Below are positions 63,383 through 64,000 of a stretch of 64,000 bases of DNA, in pieces; the first letter of the stretch is position 1, and every line of letters starts with the position of its first letter. The notes under the pieces are model-generated. The model did not search any database. It saw only the letters and a list, made by a program, of their open reading frames with translations, and was not told the origin of the DNA. The stretch comes from Alphaproteobacteria bacterium (lineage in GTDB: Bacteria; Myxococcota_A; UBA796; CAJQPC01): NCBI GenBank assembly GCA_020632795.1, contig JACKEV010000015.1, positions 62,001 through 126,000 on the forward strand, read 5' to 3'. Both the position numbers and the translations under genes were made by a program.

Positions 63383-64000
63383 ATGGAACACCTCCGCGCC
63401 GCGCTCGTGCTCGCCGTCATCGTCGTGACCTGGATCCTGGGCACGCCGGGCCTGGACTTCCTCCGCCCCTCCGACGCCGACACCCCGGAGGAGCGCGAGG
63501 CCTTCCGCGAGCTGGTCGGCGAGCCCGCGGCCACCGCCGGACTGGCCATCATGGACTTCAACACGAACATCCGGCTGCCCGTCGACCAGCGGCTGGCCTG
63601 GACCCAGCGCCCCTTCCGGGTGAGCCAGCTCTGGTCGCTGTACCGGGACGGCCCCCCCCGGGTGCGCCGCCTGGAGATCCGGGTGGACGGGGACCTCAAG
63701 TACCGCAGCGTCGACCCCGAGCACGACTGGCTGGCCGACACCCTCCGCAACCGCCGGCTCCGGCCGGTGGCCGAGTCCACCGTCATCCAGTACGACGCCC
63801 ACAACTGGGAGGGGTTGCTCCGGCTGGTGGTCCTGCGGGCCCGGGAGACCTGGCCGGACGCCCAGGTGGTCGAGCTGGCCGCCACCGAGGGCCCCTTCCC
63901 GGGCGATCGGATGGCCACGAAGTACACGATGACCGCCCAGGCCCCGGACTGGGCGCCCGCGCACGCCTGGGACCCGCGCTGGCCGCACCGGAGGAAGCCG
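63383..64000 (+). CDS. Membrane-anchored protein, 3' end outside window
   Basis: 206 codons are open from ATG 63383 to the window end. The N-terminus MEHLRAALVLAVIVVTWILG is one membrane helix, followed by a soluble domain (LRPSDADTPEEREAFRELVGE, WTQRPFRVSQLWSLYRDG, RRLEIRVDGDLKYRS, RRLRPVAESTVIQYDAHNWE). Small hydrophobic-anchor proteins of this kind are common beside HTTM-type membrane proteins, but I do not recognise the family. Divergent from the GMC gene with a 71-bp gap. Confidence 0.6.
   Translation, partial: MEHLRAALVLAVIVVTWILGTPGLDFLRPSDADTPEEREAFRELVGEPAATAGLAIMDFNTNIRLPVDQRLAWTQRPFRVSQLWSLYRDGPPRVRRLEIRVDGDLKYRSVDPEHDWLADTLRNRRLRPVAESTVIQYDAHNWEGLLRLVVLRARETWPDAQVVELAATEGPFPGDRMATKYTMTAQAPDWAPAHAWDPRWPHRRKP

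Overview
The window is very GC-rich DNA (most stretches look above 70% G+C) from a free-living Gram-negative bacterium, most probably a member of the Myxococcota. The signs are a MYXO-CTERM style tail (Cys-Gly-Cys-Ser, one membrane helix, Arg-rich end) on the protein at 28678-30330 and related tails on 15551-16417 and 16480-17283; Myxococcus-type cysteine-rich repeats; MopE-like Asp/Cys repeats; many short lipoproteins; and a Ser/Thr kinase coupled to a sigma-54 enhancer-binding protein. No rRNA, tRNA, CRISPR array, transposase or phage gene was seen.

Layout. 1-4591: the 3' part of an Rhs/YD-repeat polymorphic toxin with a nuclease-like tip, its overlapping HEAT-repeat putative immunity gene, and a displaced remnant of an older Rhs tip. 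4631-9464: small membrane and lipoprotein genes, DoxX, pirin and SUKH, largely start/stop coupled. 9476-17283: an FHA-like sigma-54 activator and a giant Ser/Thr kinase with FG-GAP repeats, followed by a consensus -24/-12 promoter (with paired palindromes upstream) and two tandem paralogous MYXO-CTERM-like surface proteins. 17318-22605: a LysR/PNPOx/DUF1330 block, then katA-ankyrin-ybaN divergent from an OxyR with both redox cysteines. 22628-22897 and 53425-53694: two 270-bp copies of a repeat element with 53-bp terminal inverted repeats, each between convergent genes. 22965-33769: hydrolase, FG-GAP lipoprotein, two tandem TonB-C-like proteins behind a cysteine-repeat MYXO-CTERM protein, serine hydrolase, cupin and a substrate-binding-like protein. 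33779-37473: LysR and sulfotransferase head-to-head with a GNAT/ATP-grasp pair. 37543-43820: lipoproteins, fructosamine kinase, pentapeptide protein, a second consensus sigma-54 promoter, and a CocE-type hydrolase. 43852-50439: alpha-amylase lipoprotein, a 5'-truncated Cys-rich remnant, SUFU-like lipoprotein, and a LysR divergent from an acyl-CoA-dehydrogenase/PhnD-like/diiron operon. 50432-54439: Lnt-like acyltransferase, TetR, MBL-fold protein, methyltransferase. 54502-64000: TPR protein, a DUF4157-like/peptidoglycan-binding/VanY protein, a GH3-family protein, paralogous Cys-rich lipoproteins, a MopE-like protein with a Tyr-rich tail, a GMC oxidoreductase and a truncated membrane-anchored protein.

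The most coherent systems are: (i) kinase, FHA-type sigma-54 activator, consensus sigma-54 promoter and surface proteins at 9476-17283; (ii) the Rhs toxin/immunity locus with its orphan tip; (iii) the flavoenzyme, binding-protein and diiron operon at 47331-50439, whose substrate is unknown. The inverted-repeat element family is the clearest structure that genes do not explain.
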